Shown piece by piece: positions 51,478-59,794 of a stretch of DNA of 64,000 bases (positions are counted from its first letter, which is position 1; the number at the start of each line of letters is the position of its first letter). Source of the stretch: Sporobacter sp942492735. GTDB lineage: Bacteria; Bacillota; Clostridia; Oscillospirales; Oscillospiraceae. The notes beneath the pieces were generated by a model, which ran no database searches, was not told the DNA's origin, and worked only from the letters and a program-made list of their open reading frames with translations. Location of the stretch: contig OW818648.1 in the NCBI GenBank assembly GCA_942492735.1, positions 1,550,001 to 1,614,000 of the forward strand, read 5' to 3'. Made by a program: the position numbers and the translations under genes.

Positions 51478-53043
51478 TTAGTTGTTTGAGAAGCTATCCA
51501 TCATCAAATCATCCGCCTTAAAGGCCAGCCGGAGCTTCAGCCGTATCTCGGGGTTGTCGAGTGACACGGCGAGAATGCTCTCGATTTTACTGATATGGTA
51601 TAAAACTGTGTTGCGGTGCATATGCAGCATGGCGCTGACAACGGTAGCCTTGCGTTCGTTTTCCAGATAAACGCGAAGCAGATTCAGCGTGTCGGTGTTG
51701 TGGGCGGCGTCGTATTCCCGCAGCGACTCGATGGCGTCGAACAGAAAGGAGTTTTTGTAGACGACAGGAGCCGACTTGATGCCCGCCGAAAGCAGATGAT
51801 AGATCCAGTAATCGCGGAATTCACAGTAAAACCGACGCTGCGTATTAACCGCTGGCGCATCACTCATTTTGAGCCGCCCGGCAATGTCGACAGCGATGAT
51901 GGCTTGTTCATAGGCAATGCCGATATCCCACAGACGGCTGAAAAGGTTGCTGATACCGCAGTGGAACGCCGTAGAAGCCAGCGCCCTGTCAATGACGGCT
52001 TTGAACTGGGCTGTTTCCCCGCGCTCAACGTCCAGGATCAGGACGCTGCGGTTCTGCGAAAACACCAGAGCCCGAGGGAACACCTCCGCAAAGGATTGGA
52101 CAAGGCGGCTGAGCGGTATATTTTCCTCGTCGGCGAAGGAGACGACGATCAGGCGGAAATTGCCCTCGAAGGGGAAGCCCGCATACGCGGCGCGGTTTCT
52201 GGCCTCCTCCTGACTGCCGACGTTTTTCATAATGAGGTCCAGCGCCAGGGACTTCACGGTATTGCCGCCGCCGTGCGCGGCGATCTCTCTGTCCACGTAT
52301 ATCTTAATGTATTCCAGAAAAATTTTGAATAATTCAACCATACCATCCGTCGCCGGTCTGCCGCAGCAGATCATAACTGCCTGAAGGGAAACCGAACTGC
52401 CCATGTGGAACATTTTTTTTATGACATCGTACTCGGAGGTGGCATGGTCGCGGCTGACGATCAGTTCATGGCTCTTGTATTCCTCCAGGCGGCGGAGTTT
52501 CTGGAATAGCTCTATTGTCTCTGGGGGATGATAGCCGTATTTGATGAGCTTGTTGGTGATCTCGTCCGTGGTCTCGATACCCTTTGTATAATACAGCAGC
52601 TTGAAGGTGGAGTCCTGGATGTCAATATGGTTCTGAAATATCGGCTCGCTGAGTGTCAGCAGATCCTGCAGCCCCTTGTTGGCTGAGACGGACTGCTCCA
52701 TCTTTAAGACCCAGGAATTGACGGTCACGAATATGCGCTGCACGCGGTTGAACAGCTCCCGCAGGTCCATATTACGCCGAATGACAGTGATGCCCAGCAT
52801 AGTGTCCGAAGTTTCTGTGTCGTCTACCATCCGATCCCGGATACACAGAAAATATAGACCTTCCCGCTGGTGCGCGGACAATGCCTCCGATAGGCCGCAA
52901 ACGAGCAGCTTACTACCGGTCAAATCCGAACCGGATGCGGAATACAGCTCGACGAAGGAAAAGCGAGGGTTCAGCTCCCAAGGCAGATTCATATCGGCTT
53001 CGAAGCCCAGCTCGTCCATAATCAGTTTAAGACTGAGATCCAT
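51478..53043 (-). CDS. PucR-family transcriptional regulator (helix-turn-helix at C-terminus)
   Basis: 521 residues from ATG 53043 (AAAAAGGAGCGACA). No membrane span. The C-terminal HTH_30 (PucR C-terminal) unit begins about 450: LRVYLENERKATVVSAMLHM, HRNTVLYHISKIESIL. Before it is a GGDEF-like/CdaR-type domain (RNRAAYAGFPFEGNFRLIVV). The N-terminal half is of unknown ligand-binding type. PucR/CdaR-like proteins activate or repress catabolic genes for purines, sugar acids and other small carboxylates. It lies directly upstream of the TRAP operon on the same strand and next to the divergent methyltransferase-like gene, so it is the obvious candidate regulator for this region. Confidence 0.85.
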   Translation of the reverse strand: MDLSLKLIMDELGFEADMNLPWELNPRFSFVELYSASGSDLTGSKLLVCGLSEALSAHQREGLYFLCIRDRMVDDTETSDTMLGITVIRRNMDLRELFNRVQRIFVTVNSWVLKMEQSVSANKGLQDLLTLSEPIFQNHIDIQDSTFKLLYYTKGIETTDEITNKLIKYGYHPPETIELFQKLRRLEEYKSHELIVSRDHATSEYDVIKKMFHMGSSVSLQAVMICCGRPATDGMVELFKIFLEYIKIYVDREIAAHGGGNTVKSLALDLIMKNVGSQEEARNRAAYAGFPFEGNFRLIVVSFADEENIPLSRLVQSFAEVFPRALVFSQNRSVLILDVERGETAQFKAVIDRALASTAFHCGISNLFSRLWDIGIAYEQAIIAVDIAGRLKMSDAPAVNTQRRFYCEFRDYWIYHLLSAGIKSAPVVYKNSFLFDAIESLREYDAAHNTDTLNLLRVYLENERKATVVSAMLHMHRNTVLYHISKIESILAVSLDNPEIRLKLRLAFKADDLMMDSFSNN

Positions 53044-53395
53044 TGTCGCTCCTTTTTCCTCATAAAAATATGTTCTATAGAGAAAATAACATAGCGTTAA
53101 GTAAAACTCAACAGATATCCTAAAATGTAATGGGGCCGACTGATTATAATTGTAAAAAGTCACAGCGGACACGCCGGATATCTGTCAAAATGCGCAGATT
53201 TTTGTGTTGGCGCACATAAACACGACGTCAGCCTCGCGCACTTTTTTATTGCTGACGGGAAAGAACAATAGCTGCAAACAAAGTTCGGAGATGGCAACAT
53301 TGTTTTTTTTTAGACCTTTGATATAACTATTATATTGATAAGATGTATTCTACGAACGGGGTATACCGATATAGAACTGTGAAGGAGCGAACTAA
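53044..53395. other. 352-bp divergent spacer between pucR-type and URO-D-family genes
   Basis: A/T-rich at both ends, and must hold both promoters. I found no palindrome clear enough to name an operator. A GGAG is present before the plus-strand gene (GAAGGAGCGAACTAA), consistent with ATG 53396. Confidence 0.45.
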
Positions 53396-54409
53396 ATGCA
53401 TACACCCAAGGAGAATTTCCTGCGCCTTATGAGAAATGACAACCCCCAATGGCTGGGCGATCCATTTACCTGCTTTAATTGTAACCCGGCTACCGGCGCG
53501 GCATTTCTGCCCGATGCGGCGGCGGCGGCACACAGGCGTACGCTCATTGGCGGCATCAATGTAAAGGACGCCTGGGGCGTCACTTGGGACTGGCCGGAGG
53601 ATCAGCCGGGGCCAACGCCAAATCATGCGCCGGATAAAATTGTCATCAAGGACCTCACGCACTGGAAGGATTACTTTGACTTCCCTTCGCTTGACAACCT
53701 GGACTGGACACAAACCTGGGCGCAATGCGGCGAAATTGACAGGGAAAACAAACTGGTCATGGTGCAATCACCAAGAGGCCTGTTCGAATTCAGCCATGCG
53801 ATGATGGGCTTTGAGGATGCGCTCATGAATTATTTGATTGAACCCGACGATATGTATGCGCTGCTGAGCGCGTATGCCGACTGGAAGATCAAAGCGGCGA
53901 AGCTGGTCATCGACGAAATGAAGCCCGACATCATCGTCAACTTTGACGACTGGGGCAGCAAGACCCAGCTGTTCCTGCCGCCACGCACCTGGAGAGAGAT
54001 TCTCAAGCCCCTGACAAAACGATTGTTTGACTACATTAAATCCCGCGACGTTATTGTGATGAACCACTGCGATTGTCACGCGCAGGAGGTCTGCGAGGAC
54101 ATGGTGGAGATTGGCATGGATATCTGGCAAGGTCCAACGCCTGAAAACGACATCCCCGGTGTTATCAAACGCACGGAGGGGAAGCTGTTCATGCTGGGCG
54201 GCATCGATATGTCGGCAATCGATCACCCCGAGGCCAAGGAAGAGACAATCCGCGCGCATGTCCGCCATACGATAGACAAATACGCACCCTGCGGTCACTT
54301 CCTCCCTTGCTTCACAAGCTGGCTGCCGGTGAACCCCCGTGTTGCAGAGATCGGCAGAGACGAGATGAACAAGTACGGCGCTGTTATGGCAGATAAACTT
54401 TTCAGGTAA
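53396..54409 (+). CDS. uroporphyrinogen-decarboxylase-family protein (cobamide methyltransferase-like)
   Basis: 337 residues, ATG 53396 behind AAGGAGCGAACTAA. The URO-D barrel pattern is visible (KENFLRLMRNDNPQWLG, VMVQSPRGLFEFSHAMMGFED). Cys/His residues in VMNHCDCHAQEVC and HFLPCFTSW occupy positions of the zinc site in MtaA/CmuA-type methylcobamide methyltransferases. True URO-D lacks these. Related proteins transfer methyl groups in O-demethylation or methanol metabolism. The corrinoid protein and activating enzyme partners are not in the window. It opens the plus-strand part of the organic-acid region. Confidence 0.75.
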   Translation: MHTPKENFLRLMRNDNPQWLGDPFTCFNCNPATGAAFLPDAAAAAHRRTLIGGINVKDAWGVTWDWPEDQPGPTPNHAPDKIVIKDLTHWKDYFDFPSLDNLDWTQTWAQCGEIDRENKLVMVQSPRGLFEFSHAMMGFEDALMNYLIEPDDMYALLSAYADWKIKAAKLVIDEMKPDIIVNFDDWGSKTQLFLPPRTWREILKPLTKRLFDYIKSRDVIVMNHCDCHAQEVCEDMVEIGMDIWQGPTPENDIPGVIKRTEGKLFMLGGIDMSAIDHPEAKEETIRAHVRHTIDKYAPCGHFLPCFTSWLPVNPRVAEIGRDEMNKYGAVMADKLFR

Positions 54410-54966
54410 TATATAAATAGTCTATACGATATTGTTATGACGTCAAGGGCTTTTGGGGATGTTCACTTGACGGATAGCTTCTCAAAAGCCTGTCTAAACA
54501 AAAGAAAAGCCAGGAGATAATTCTCGCGGATGCCCGCAAGGACTGTCCCCTGGCTTTATGTTCTGTCATCCGCCAGAACACCGTAAGTTTTTCGGCCGTA
54601 CTGTTTGATATGATATCAAGCAGCGCTTCGTATGCGCTTAAGCTGGTTTTGTAATATCTGTGGTTGACCTTGACCAGTATGGAGTCGTCGTTCTTTTTTT
54701 CAAGAGTAATCTCGTACTTCAAACCCGAATGCTTTAGCTCAATGACATCCCTAGCTACGATAATTAGAGTTACAGAAAACCCTTCACTGCGGCGGAAGGG
54801 GTTTTTCCATACGAAATTGTTATAACGCCATAAAAAACACGTTTTGCAAAATTTATAGCCTTGTTTTATAATGAAACAGTTGAGCCGGACATAGAGTGAA
54901 CCATTGCCGGACATAACATTATATGTACTTAACGAGCACGTCTATCAATATAGAAGGAGACAGAAT
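54410..54966. other. 557-bp spacer with a terminator and a possible dead small gene
   Basis: A minus-strand hairpin terminator lies at 54508-54555. Upstream of it on that strand, between about 54560 and 54764, a frame with IELKHSGLKYEITLEKKN and KTSLSAYEALLDIISN looks weakly protein-like. It has no good start and would need a frame change to stop before the terminator. It may be a decayed gene. The remaining bases hold only the leader of the CoA-transferase gene. Confidence 0.4.
54508..54555 (-). terminator. minus-strand rho-independent terminator
   Basis: On the minus strand AGCCAGGGGA pairs with TCTCCTGGCT (one mismatch), followed by TTTTCTTTTG. An inner CGGGCATCCGCG can form a second small stem. 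Confidence 0.5.
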
Positions 54967-56562
54967 ATGTCCAAATTTGTGACACTTGAAGAAGCCGTCA
55001 GCCATGTTCAGGACAACATGGAGCTGATCGTGGGAGGCTTCAGCACATATGGCTGCGCGGAGGAGCTCCTCGAAGGCCTGGGCGCGCGCTATGCATCGAC
55101 CGGGCATCCGAAAAACATCACAGCGATCTGCGGTATCACACCGGGAGATAAAACCGAGAGCACGGAATATCTCAAGGGGCTTAATCTTGGCTTGAACAGG
55201 CTTGGAGCCGATGGACTTATCGGTACAGTTAAGGTTGGCCTGCTCAACGATGCCAGAGTGATTTCGAAGGCGGTCGGCTGTAATAAGATCGGCGGCTACC
55301 TCATCCCGATGGGCGTCGTGATGAATCTTTTCCGCACAACTGCCGGCGGCAGACCGGGCTTCCTTACAAAGGTTGGTCTTGGTACGTACTGTGACCCCAG
55401 GCACGAGGGCTGCGCTGTCAACGAGAAGGCCAGAGAGAAGGGCGCCATTGTCGAGCTGATGGAAATCGGCGGCGAAGAGTATCTGTTCTACAAGGCCTTC
55501 ACGCCGAACGTCTGCTTTATCCGCGCCACTTATGCCGACGAGGACGGCAACCTCTCAATGGATCACGAGGCGATCATCGGGCCCGAGCTGGAAATCGCCG
55601 TCGCGACGCATAATAACGGCGGTATTGTCATCGCCCAGGTCGAGGACGTCGTCCGGCGGGGGACGATTCACGCAAAGAATGTACGCATTCACAGTAAGCT
55701 TGTGGACTATGTCGTCAAAGTGAAGAATCCCGATAACCACCGCCAGTGTATGATCACGCCCAAATTCCGACCCGAGCTGACGGGCGATATCAAGACCTTG
55801 GCCGCCGCGGTTACACCGCTGAAGATGAGTATCCGCAAGGTGATGATTCGCCGCGCTGCGATGGAGCTCAAGCCCGGTATCGTCATCAATCTTGGTGTTG
55901 GCATACCTGCCGGTATCGGCAGTGTGGCGGCAGAGGAGGGACTCGGGCGCGGCATGACGATGTCAGTCGAAGCCGGCCCTATGGGCGGCGTCGTGCAGGA
56001 AGGACTGGCCTTCCCGGCTGCAGCCAACCCCGAGGCAATATTCTGCCAAACGGACATGATTGACATGATACATGGCGGCATACTGGATATGACGTTTCTC
56101 GGCGCCGCTGAAATTGATGATAAAGGTAATGTCAATGTTTCGAAGTTTGCTGGCCGCAGCAACGGCCCGGGTGGGTTTATCGACATCTCTCAGAACGCGA
56201 AAAAAGTCATCTTTATGGGGACCTTTACCGTGGGTGAGACCGATATCGAGATCACTGGAAGCGGCTTGAAAATCAACAGAGACAGCGACAGCATAAAGTT
56301 CATTAAGGAACTTCAGCAAATCACGTTCTCCGGCGAATACGCGATGAAAAATGGGCAGGAGATCATGTTCATCACCGAACGCGCAGTGTTCTGCCTGACG
56401 GCGGAGGGGCTCATGCTGACAGAGATCGCTCCGGGCATTGACCTCCAGAAGGATGTGTTGGATAAAATGGAGTTTATGCCGATTGTCTGCAAAGATTTGA
56501 AGACAATGGATTCCCGCCTCTTCAGAGAGGAAAAAATGGGACTTGACAAGGACTCAAAGTGA
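54967..56562 (+). CDS. acyl-CoA:carboxylate CoA-transferase (Pct/YdiF type, fused alpha-beta)
   Basis: 531 residues from ATG 54967 (GAAGGAGACAGAAT). N-terminal half: MELIVGGFSTYGCAEELLEG, GGYLIPMGVVMNLFRTTA. C-terminal half begins RRAAMELKPGIVINLGVGIP. The catalytic Glu lies in SVEAGPMGGV at about residue 335, forming the covalent CoA-thioester. The length and fusion of both subunits into one chain match propionate CoA-transferase or YdiF, using acetate, propionate, lactate or similar. It probably activates the acid brought in by the TRAP transporter, before the decarboxylase pair downstream. Confidence 0.92.
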   Translation: MSKFVTLEEAVSHVQDNMELIVGGFSTYGCAEELLEGLGARYASTGHPKNITAICGITPGDKTESTEYLKGLNLGLNRLGADGLIGTVKVGLLNDARVISKAVGCNKIGGYLIPMGVVMNLFRTTAGGRPGFLTKVGLGTYCDPRHEGCAVNEKAREKGAIVELMEIGGEEYLFYKAFTPNVCFIRATYADEDGNLSMDHEAIIGPELEIAVATHNNGGIVIAQVEDVVRRGTIHAKNVRIHSKLVDYVVKVKNPDNHRQCMITPKFRPELTGDIKTLAAAVTPLKMSIRKVMIRRAAMELKPGIVINLGVGIPAGIGSVAAEEGLGRGMTMSVEAGPMGGVVQEGLAFPAAANPEAIFCQTDMIDMIHGGILDMTFLGAAEIDDKGNVNVSKFAGRSNGPGGFIDISQNAKKVIFMGTFTVGETDIEITGSGLKINRDSDSIKFIKELQQITFSGEYAMKNGQEIMFITERAVFCLTAEGLMLTEIAPGIDLQKDVLDKMEFMPIVCKDLKTMDSRLFREEKMGLDKDSK

Positions 56563-56717
56563 GAATAGGTTAATGAAAACAGATATTGCAAAAAAAGCAA
56601 ATGTTGATATAATGTATATCAATTATGGCTCCAAGGGTGGGGGGTCTGCTTTGCAGGCTTCCCTTCTTGTTTTATGATAGAGATTATAATAACAATAGGT
56701 AACGTGAGGTGTGTGTA

Positions 56718-57167
56718 ATGTCCATAGGGGATAGTCTATTTGTCGGTCTGTTCGGCATGTCGGTCGTTTTTATTGTATTGGTTGGCTTGAGTCTTTTACT
56801 TCGGGCTCAGTCGGCGCTGATTACCTGGTTTTCTCCGAAGAAACCTGTCAAGCCAGTCGTTTCGGAAGCTGCGGATGATGAGCTTGTCGCCGCTGACGCG
56901 TCTTTCGACACGCCGCCGAGCATATTCGAGCCATCCTGGTCGGAAGACGCCGGGAGCGAGACCGTCACATCGCCGGTGTCTGGCACGGTGATAGAAATCA
57001 TGACGGCAGTTGGAGCGAAGGTGAAGCGCGGTGACCTTCTGCTGTTGTTGGAGGCGATGCGGATGGAAAACGGGGTTGCGGCCACCAGGGACGGCACGGT
57101 AACGCAGATCCTGACATCGTGTGGGAAAACCGTCGTCACGGGAACACCACTTATCGTGATACAGTGA
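56718..57167 (+). CDS. OadG-like plus biotinyl-domain protein, biotin Lys replaced by Arg
   Basis: 149 residues from ATG 56718 (GTGAGGTG upstream). Residues 1-35 are an OadG-type membrane span (FVGLFGMSVVFIVLVGLSLL), then a Pro/Ser/Asp linker, then a biotinyl domain (VTSPVSGTVIEIMTAVGAKV, GDLLLLLEAMRMENG, GTVTQILTSCGKTV). The biotin-acceptor motif is normally EAMKM; here the codon at 57060-57062 is CGG, giving EAMRM with Arg at about residue 115, 34 residues from the C-terminus as expected. Without Lys it should not be biotinylated. The gene lies 16 bp before the beta-subunit gene. Confidence 0.85.
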   Translation: MSIGDSLFVGLFGMSVVFIVLVGLSLLLRAQSALITWFSPKKPVKPVVSEAADDELVAADASFDTPPSIFEPSWSEDAGSETVTSPVSGTVIEIMTAVGAKVKRGDLLLLLEAMRMENGVAATRDGTVTQILTSCGKTVVTGTPLIVIQ

Positions 57168-57183
57168 AAGGGGGAAAGCTAAG

Positions 57184-58341
57184 ATGAATTTTATTTCGAC
57201 ACTCAATAAGCTTTGGAGCACCTCGGGATTCCAGAGCCTGGACATCCCGCACCTGATCATGATTGCCGTTGCGTGTATACTTATCTATTTGGCCATCCGC
57301 AAAAAGTTTGAGCCGCTGCTGCTCCTGCCCATCGCCTTTGGTATGCTGCTGTCAAATCTGCCGCTGACCGGCCTTATGGCAGAGCCGGTGATCAGCAACG
57401 GCCATGTGGAGTCGGTGGGCGGACTGCTGTACTACCTCTATCAGGGTGTTAAGCTGGGAATTTACCCCTCTCTCATTTTCCTGGGTATCGGCGCGATGAC
57501 GGATTTTGGCCCGCTGATCGCCAGACCCTCCAGCCTTCTCTTAGGGGCTGCCGCACAGCTGGGTATCTATTGCGCCTTCACTCTGGCAATAGCCACGGGT
57601 TATTTCAACCCGCAGGAGGCAGCTTCCATCGGTATCATCGGCGGCGCGGACGGCCCAACCGCCATATACCTGACGACGAAGCTCGCCCCGCACCTGCTGC
57701 CGGCCATCGCCATCGCCGCATATTCCTATATGGCCCTCATTCCGCTGATCCAGCCCCCCATTATGCGGGCACTTACGACTAAAAAAGAGCGTCAAACCGA
57801 GATGAGCCAGATGCGGAACGTCTCGAAGCTGGAGAAGATTCTGTTCCCGGTCGTCGTGACGATTATCACGACGCTGCTGCTGCCGTCGGTGGCGCCGCTC
57901 ATCGGTATGCTGATGCTCGGCAATCTTTTCAGGGAGTCGGGTGTCGTCGACAGGATTTCGAAAACCGCTCAAAACGAGCTGATTAACATTGTAACAATCT
58001 TCCTTGGCGTCACCGTCGGGGCGACCGCCAATGCTGACACCTTTCTGCAGCCGCAGACACTGATAATCGTCGCCCTGGGTCTTTTCGCCTTCTGCTTCAG
58101 TACTGTCGGCGGATTACTGCTCGGTAAGCTCATGTATCTGGTGACCGGCGGCAAGATCAATCCGCTTATCGGCTCAGCCGGCGTTTCAGCTGTGCCTATG
58201 GCGGCCCGGGTATCGCAGATCGAGGGTATTAAAGCCAACCCCCGCAGCTATTTACTCATGCATGCCATGGGGCCCAATGTCGCCGGCGTCATCGGCTCGG
58301 CCGTCGCAGCGGGCTTTCTGCTGGCGGTGTTCGGGAAATAA
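57184..58341 (+). CDS. Na+-translocating decarboxylase beta subunit (OadB/GcdB/MmdB family)
   Basis: 385 residues, ATG 57184 with AAAGGGGGAAAGCTAAG. About nine to eleven membrane spans and the family signatures LGIGAMTDFGPLIA, SIGIIGGADGPTAIYLTTKL (Asp for Na+ binding) and the C-terminal GPNVAGVIGSAVAAG. It moves Na+ outward as it decarboxylates the carboxy-biotin of its partner. The specific pump (glutaconyl-CoA, methylmalonyl-CoA, malonate or oxaloacetate) depends on the alpha subunit, which is absent from the window. It follows the biotinyl protein, and both probably belong with the CoA-transferase. Confidence 0.92.
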   Translation: MNFISTLNKLWSTSGFQSLDIPHLIMIAVACILIYLAIRKKFEPLLLLPIAFGMLLSNLPLTGLMAEPVISNGHVESVGGLLYYLYQGVKLGIYPSLIFLGIGAMTDFGPLIARPSSLLLGAAAQLGIYCAFTLAIATGYFNPQEAASIGIIGGADGPTAIYLTTKLAPHLLPAIAIAAYSYMALIPLIQPPIMRALTTKKERQTEMSQMRNVSKLEKILFPVVVTIITTLLLPSVAPLIGMLMLGNLFRESGVVDRISKTAQNELINIVTIFLGVTVGATANADTFLQPQTLIIVALGLFAFCFSTVGGLLLGKLMYLVTGGKINPLIGSAGVSAVPMAARVSQIEGIKANPRSYLLMHAMGPNVAGVIGSAVAAGFLLAVFGK

Positions 58342-58356
58342 TCAACAAGAGCAATC

Positions 58357-58396
58357 TACCGGAAATCGCGCATTTGCCGTGATTTCCGGTACTTTT
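58357..58396 (+). terminator. terminator after decarboxylase beta gene
   Basis: TACCGGAAATC and its complement GATTTCCGGTA around a GC-flanked loop, followed by CTTTTTTTT. Confidence 0.85.
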
Positions 58397-58481
58397 TTTT
58401 AATTTTTATGGTAATATATATAGAGGACATGTTTTGTTGTTTGATAACATCCCTTATAAATAAATGTAACCGAGGTAAATT

Positions 58482-59327
58482 ATGATAGAGTTAGGTAAAA
58501 TGCAAAAGCTGGAGGTCACCAGATTTACGCCGAATGGGGCATATATGAATTCGAAAGATGAAAAAAGCAGTGATGATATTCTGCTGCCGCAGAATCAGGT
58601 GCCGCAGGATACTAAAATCGGCGACGAAATAGAAGTATTCGTATATAAAGATTCTGAGGACAGAGCGATCGCCACGGTCAAAATACCAAAAGTAACACTC
58701 GGTGCGCTGGCCGTATTGAAAGTGGCTGAAATCACGAAGATCGGAGCCTTTTTAGACTGGGGCCTTGATAAAGACCTGCTTTTACCCTTTAAAGAACAGA
58801 CGGGAGAACTCAAAAAGGACGGGGAATACTTAGTCACGCTCTATCAAGACAACAGCAGCAGGCTGTGCGCGACGATGAAGGTATATACACTGCTCAGCAG
58901 TACGTCTCCCTATAAGGAAAAGGATCATGTCAACGGTATCGTTACGAGTATCAGTACCGAGTGGGGCTGCTTTGTGGCGGTCGACAGCATGTATCACGGT
59001 TTGATTTATACGAAAGAGATCTATGGGAATCTTGCCGTCGGCGATAAAATAGAAGCAAGAATTAAGAAGGTGCGGCCGGACGGAAAGCTGGAGCTCTCCA
59101 TGAGAGAGCCCGCCTACAAGGAGATCGAGGGGGATTCGCGTATCATCTTGGAAAAATTGAAATCAAACGAGGGTACGTTACTTTTAAATGACAGCAGTTC
59201 CCCCGAACGCATTAAGGCCGAACTGAATATGAGTAAAGGTGCCTTTAAAAGAGCTGTCGGGCGGCTCTTGAAGGAGGGCGCTATTAAAATCACAGAGGAA
59301 GGCATAGAAACCTCGTGGAAATCATAA
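58482..59327 (+). CDS. cvfB: S1 RNA-binding-domain protein CvfB
   Basis: 281 residues from ATG 58482. Three S1-like OB modules (about residues 1-70; 71-140, with GAFLDWGLDKDLLLPFKEQ; 141-215, with VDSMYHGLIYTKEIYGNL) are followed by a winged-helix (MSKGAFKRAVGRLLKEGAI). This is the architecture of Staphylococcus CvfB/Bacillus YitL, RNA-binding regulators of virulence genes and translation. The length matches (about 280). It stands alone, followed by a short Lys-rich ORF, ywbE and topB in the same direction. Confidence 0.92.
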   Translation: MIELGKMQKLEVTRFTPNGAYMNSKDEKSSDDILLPQNQVPQDTKIGDEIEVFVYKDSEDRAIATVKIPKVTLGALAVLKVAEITKIGAFLDWGLDKDLLLPFKEQTGELKKDGEYLVTLYQDNSSRLCATMKVYTLLSSTSPYKEKDHVNGIVTSISTEWGCFVAVDSMYHGLIYTKEIYGNLAVGDKIEARIKKVRPDGKLELSMREPAYKEIEGDSRIILEKLKSNEGTLLLNDSSSPERIKAELNMSKGAFKRAVGRLLKEGAIKITEEGIETSWKS

Positions 59328-59411
59328 CAACAGTTCTGCACTTGTCAGATGTGGTATACTAACCATGGAGAAAGAGCGTCGGAAGTTATACGAAGAAAAG
59401 AGGTATTTTAA

Positions 59412-59519
59412 ATGTCATTTAAAAACCCGGATAAATTAAAGAAGAAAAAAGTAAAACCGGTTGCACCCAAACCCAAAGCGGCTGCGGACAAAACCGCAGA
59501 AAAGAAACCGACAAAATAA
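59412..59519 (+). CDS. tiny lysine/proline-rich protein (35 residues)
   Basis: ATG 59412 sits 9 nt after AGAGG, and TAA is at 59517-59519. The 35-residue product is about one third lysine (MSFKNPDKLKKKKVKP, PAKP-like repeats, AEKKPTK end). The charge pattern suggests a nucleic-acid- or ribosome-binding tail. It is too short for the family recognition attempted here. Good ribosome-binding site and position between cvfB and ywbE argue that it is real. Confidence 0.5.
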   Translation: MSFKNPDKLKKKKVKPVAPKPKAAADKTAEKKPTK

Positions 59520-59544
59520 TTAACCGATCAGAGGAGGCTGCCGT

Positions 59545-59745
59545 TTGGAAGGACAAACAAGAACGAATATTAAAATCGGGGCGCTTGTTGATATCGTGCT
59601 GAAAAAGGATCAGGCCACAGGGCTTCTCACGAGAGGACATATTAAACGCATCCTGACAAACAGCCCGAATCATCCGCACGGCATCAAAGTCATGCTCGAA
59701 GAGGGCAATCAGGTCGGCAGAGTGCAGAAAATTATCACGGAATGA
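59545..59745 (+). CDS. ywbE: YwbE-family protein
   Basis: 66 residues from TTG 59545 behind AGGAGGCTGCCGT. The whole length matches DUF2196/YwbE: TRTNIKIGALVDIVLKKDQA, TGLLTRGHIKRILTNSPNHP, HGIKVMLEEGNQVGRVQ. The role is unknown; members are small basic proteins with an OB or SH3-like beta fold. It lies in the cvfB-topB cluster, 25 bp after the Lys-rich ORF. Confidence 0.9.
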   Translation: MEGQTRTNIKIGALVDIVLKKDQATGLLTRGHIKRILTNSPNHPHGIKVMLEEGNQVGRVQKIITE

Positions 59746-59794
59746 CCGAAGTGCGCTGCCGGATAATCTACACGATTTGGAGAAGGGACAGCCT

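Noticed and set aside
54435..54914. 159-codon minus-strand frame in the methyltransferase/CoA-transferase spacer
   Set aside because: Its end runs through a rho-independent terminator and it lacks a start signal. Only a middle part looks protein-like, so it is noted as a possible dead gene and not called a CDS.
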